The translations under genes were made by a program, and so were the position numbers. Positions 63,606 through 64,000 of a stretch of DNA of 64,000 nt are shown one piece after another. The notes beneath the pieces are model-generated. The model was not told where the DNA came from, ran no database searches, and saw only the letters and a list, made by a program, of their open reading frames with translations. Positions within the stretch are counted from its first letter, which is position 1. Every line of letters starts with the position of its first letter. Origin of the DNA: Neisseria sicca (GTDB taxonomy: Bacteria > Pseudomonadota > Gammaproteobacteria > Burkholderiales > Neisseriaceae); NCBI RefSeq assembly GCF_003044565.1, contig NZ_POXG01000010.1:1-64000 (forward strand). Reading direction: 5' to 3'.

Positions 63606-64000
63606 TCAGACGACCTTTAAGCCGTTGACGACGCGCTTATAGCAGGTGTAAACCAATGCCGCGCAAGCCAACCACATGACGACGTAGAAAACCATATGGA
63701 AGCTGCCTGCCACCGCGTACCACACCGCCAGTACGCCGATGAAGAACGCACGGTCGCTCTTGCCGAACGGACCATCATAACGCCGACCGTTGCCGTGTAC
63801 CTGACCCAACACGCCGCAAAATTCGGTCATTGCCGCCAGCCAGACAAACAGTCCGATTTGTGCGCCGTCAAACGGGGCGATAAAGGCGAAAGGCAGATAC
63901 AGCGCGGCATCTGCGGCGACATCGGTGATTTCGTTCAGATAGCCGCCCAATGCCGACTGCTGACCGAACTCGCGCGCCAGCATTCCGTCCACCGCGTTCA
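63606..64000 (-). CDS. CDP-alcohol phosphatidyltransferase, YnbA-like, C-terminal part
   Basis: 131 codons; the gene runs out of the window at its 5' side. The retained part begins in the catalytic motif: NAVDGMLAREFGQQSALGGYLNEITDVAADA corresponds to D-G-x2-A-R-x8-G-x3-D-x3-D with Asn (LNE) replacing the first D of the second half. Three membrane helices follow. It exchanges CMP of CDP-diacylglycerol for an alcohol. Its partner CDP-diglyceride synthase is at 53020. An uptake sequence overlaps the stop region (63605-63617). Confidence 0.85.
   Translation of the reverse strand, partial: NAVDGMLAREFGQQSALGGYLNEITDVAADAALYLPFAFIAPFDGAQIGLFVWLAAMTEFCGVLGQVHGNGRRYDGPFGKSDRAFFIGVLAVWYAVAGSFHMVFYVVMWLACAALVYTCYKRVVNGLKVV

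Overview
The window is a chromosomal segment of a commensal Neisseria. The main evidence is the DNA uptake sequence AGGTCGTCTGAA, which occurs dozens of times, often as inverted pairs that form terminators behind genes. This is the uptake-sequence dialect of the mucosa/sicca/subflava/flavescens group rather than the ATGCCGTCTGAA form of meningococcus and gonococcus. Nine Correia elements (CREE, about 107 or 155-157 bp, ends TATAGTGGATTA), a FetA-type receptor, a MliC/ACP-like protein, a GRLK-coding uptake sequence inside several genes and the general gene content agree. The exact species cannot be fixed from this window.

Layout. 0-4.5 kb: the 5' end of a type VI spike gene (vgrG), the dTDP-rhamnose genes rfbB, rfbA and rfbC with a small secreted protein between rfbB and rfbA, and an orphan ABC-3 metal permease. 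4.9-8.7 kb: lysC, then two paralogous exported proteins (one lipoprotein, one not) flanking an AT-rich orphan gene. 8.8-15.4 kb: monomeric icd, a probable 32-residue peptide gene, purC, an RTX calcium-binding protein with an unusual Cys/Pro-rich head, and a LemA protein. 16-22.6 kb: rfbD (12 kb from its pathway partners), a Cof-type HAD phosphatase, tRNA-Glu and tRNA-Arg, an exonuclease/UvrC-like protein, a TPR protein, maf and hemA. 22.8-29 kb: cysI, a FetB-like iron-siderophore binding lipoprotein, nudB, an MscS channel, tRNA-Pro and gpmA.

29.2-37 kb looks like a metabolic unit: class I fumarase, a three-gene operon (ferredoxin-like Fe-S protein, fumarate-reductase-like flavoprotein, NuoF-like NADH module) and a dicarboxylate antiporter. 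I read this as a candidate soluble NADH-driven fumarate (or related) reductase, with a possible FNR-type promoter upstream. 37-46.8 kb holds housekeeping genes (tyrA, a heptosyltransferase, an isochorismatase-fold hydrolase, a GNAT enzyme, YchJ, an LpxL-type acyltransferase, secB, grxC, rng), a truncated porin, and an AT-rich gap containing a structured, terminator-ended RNA candidate. 47-52.8 kb: a two-component system whose sensor carries nine consecutive aspartates, a FetA-like TonB receptor and tsaD.

53-64 kb carries all four components of the uncharacterised enterobacterial ynbABCD set: CDP-alcohol phosphatidyltransferase, CDP-diglyceride synthase, alpha/beta-hydrolase/methyltransferase and PAP2/dual-specificity phosphatase. 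They are accompanied by a PlsC-like acyltransferase, small membrane and secreted proteins, and a large protein joining a DUF5706-type (Pycsar-effector-like) membrane module to a DUF3616-like propeller. This region is the best candidate for an undescribed system. All functional statements come from reading motifs and gene context; no database search was run.
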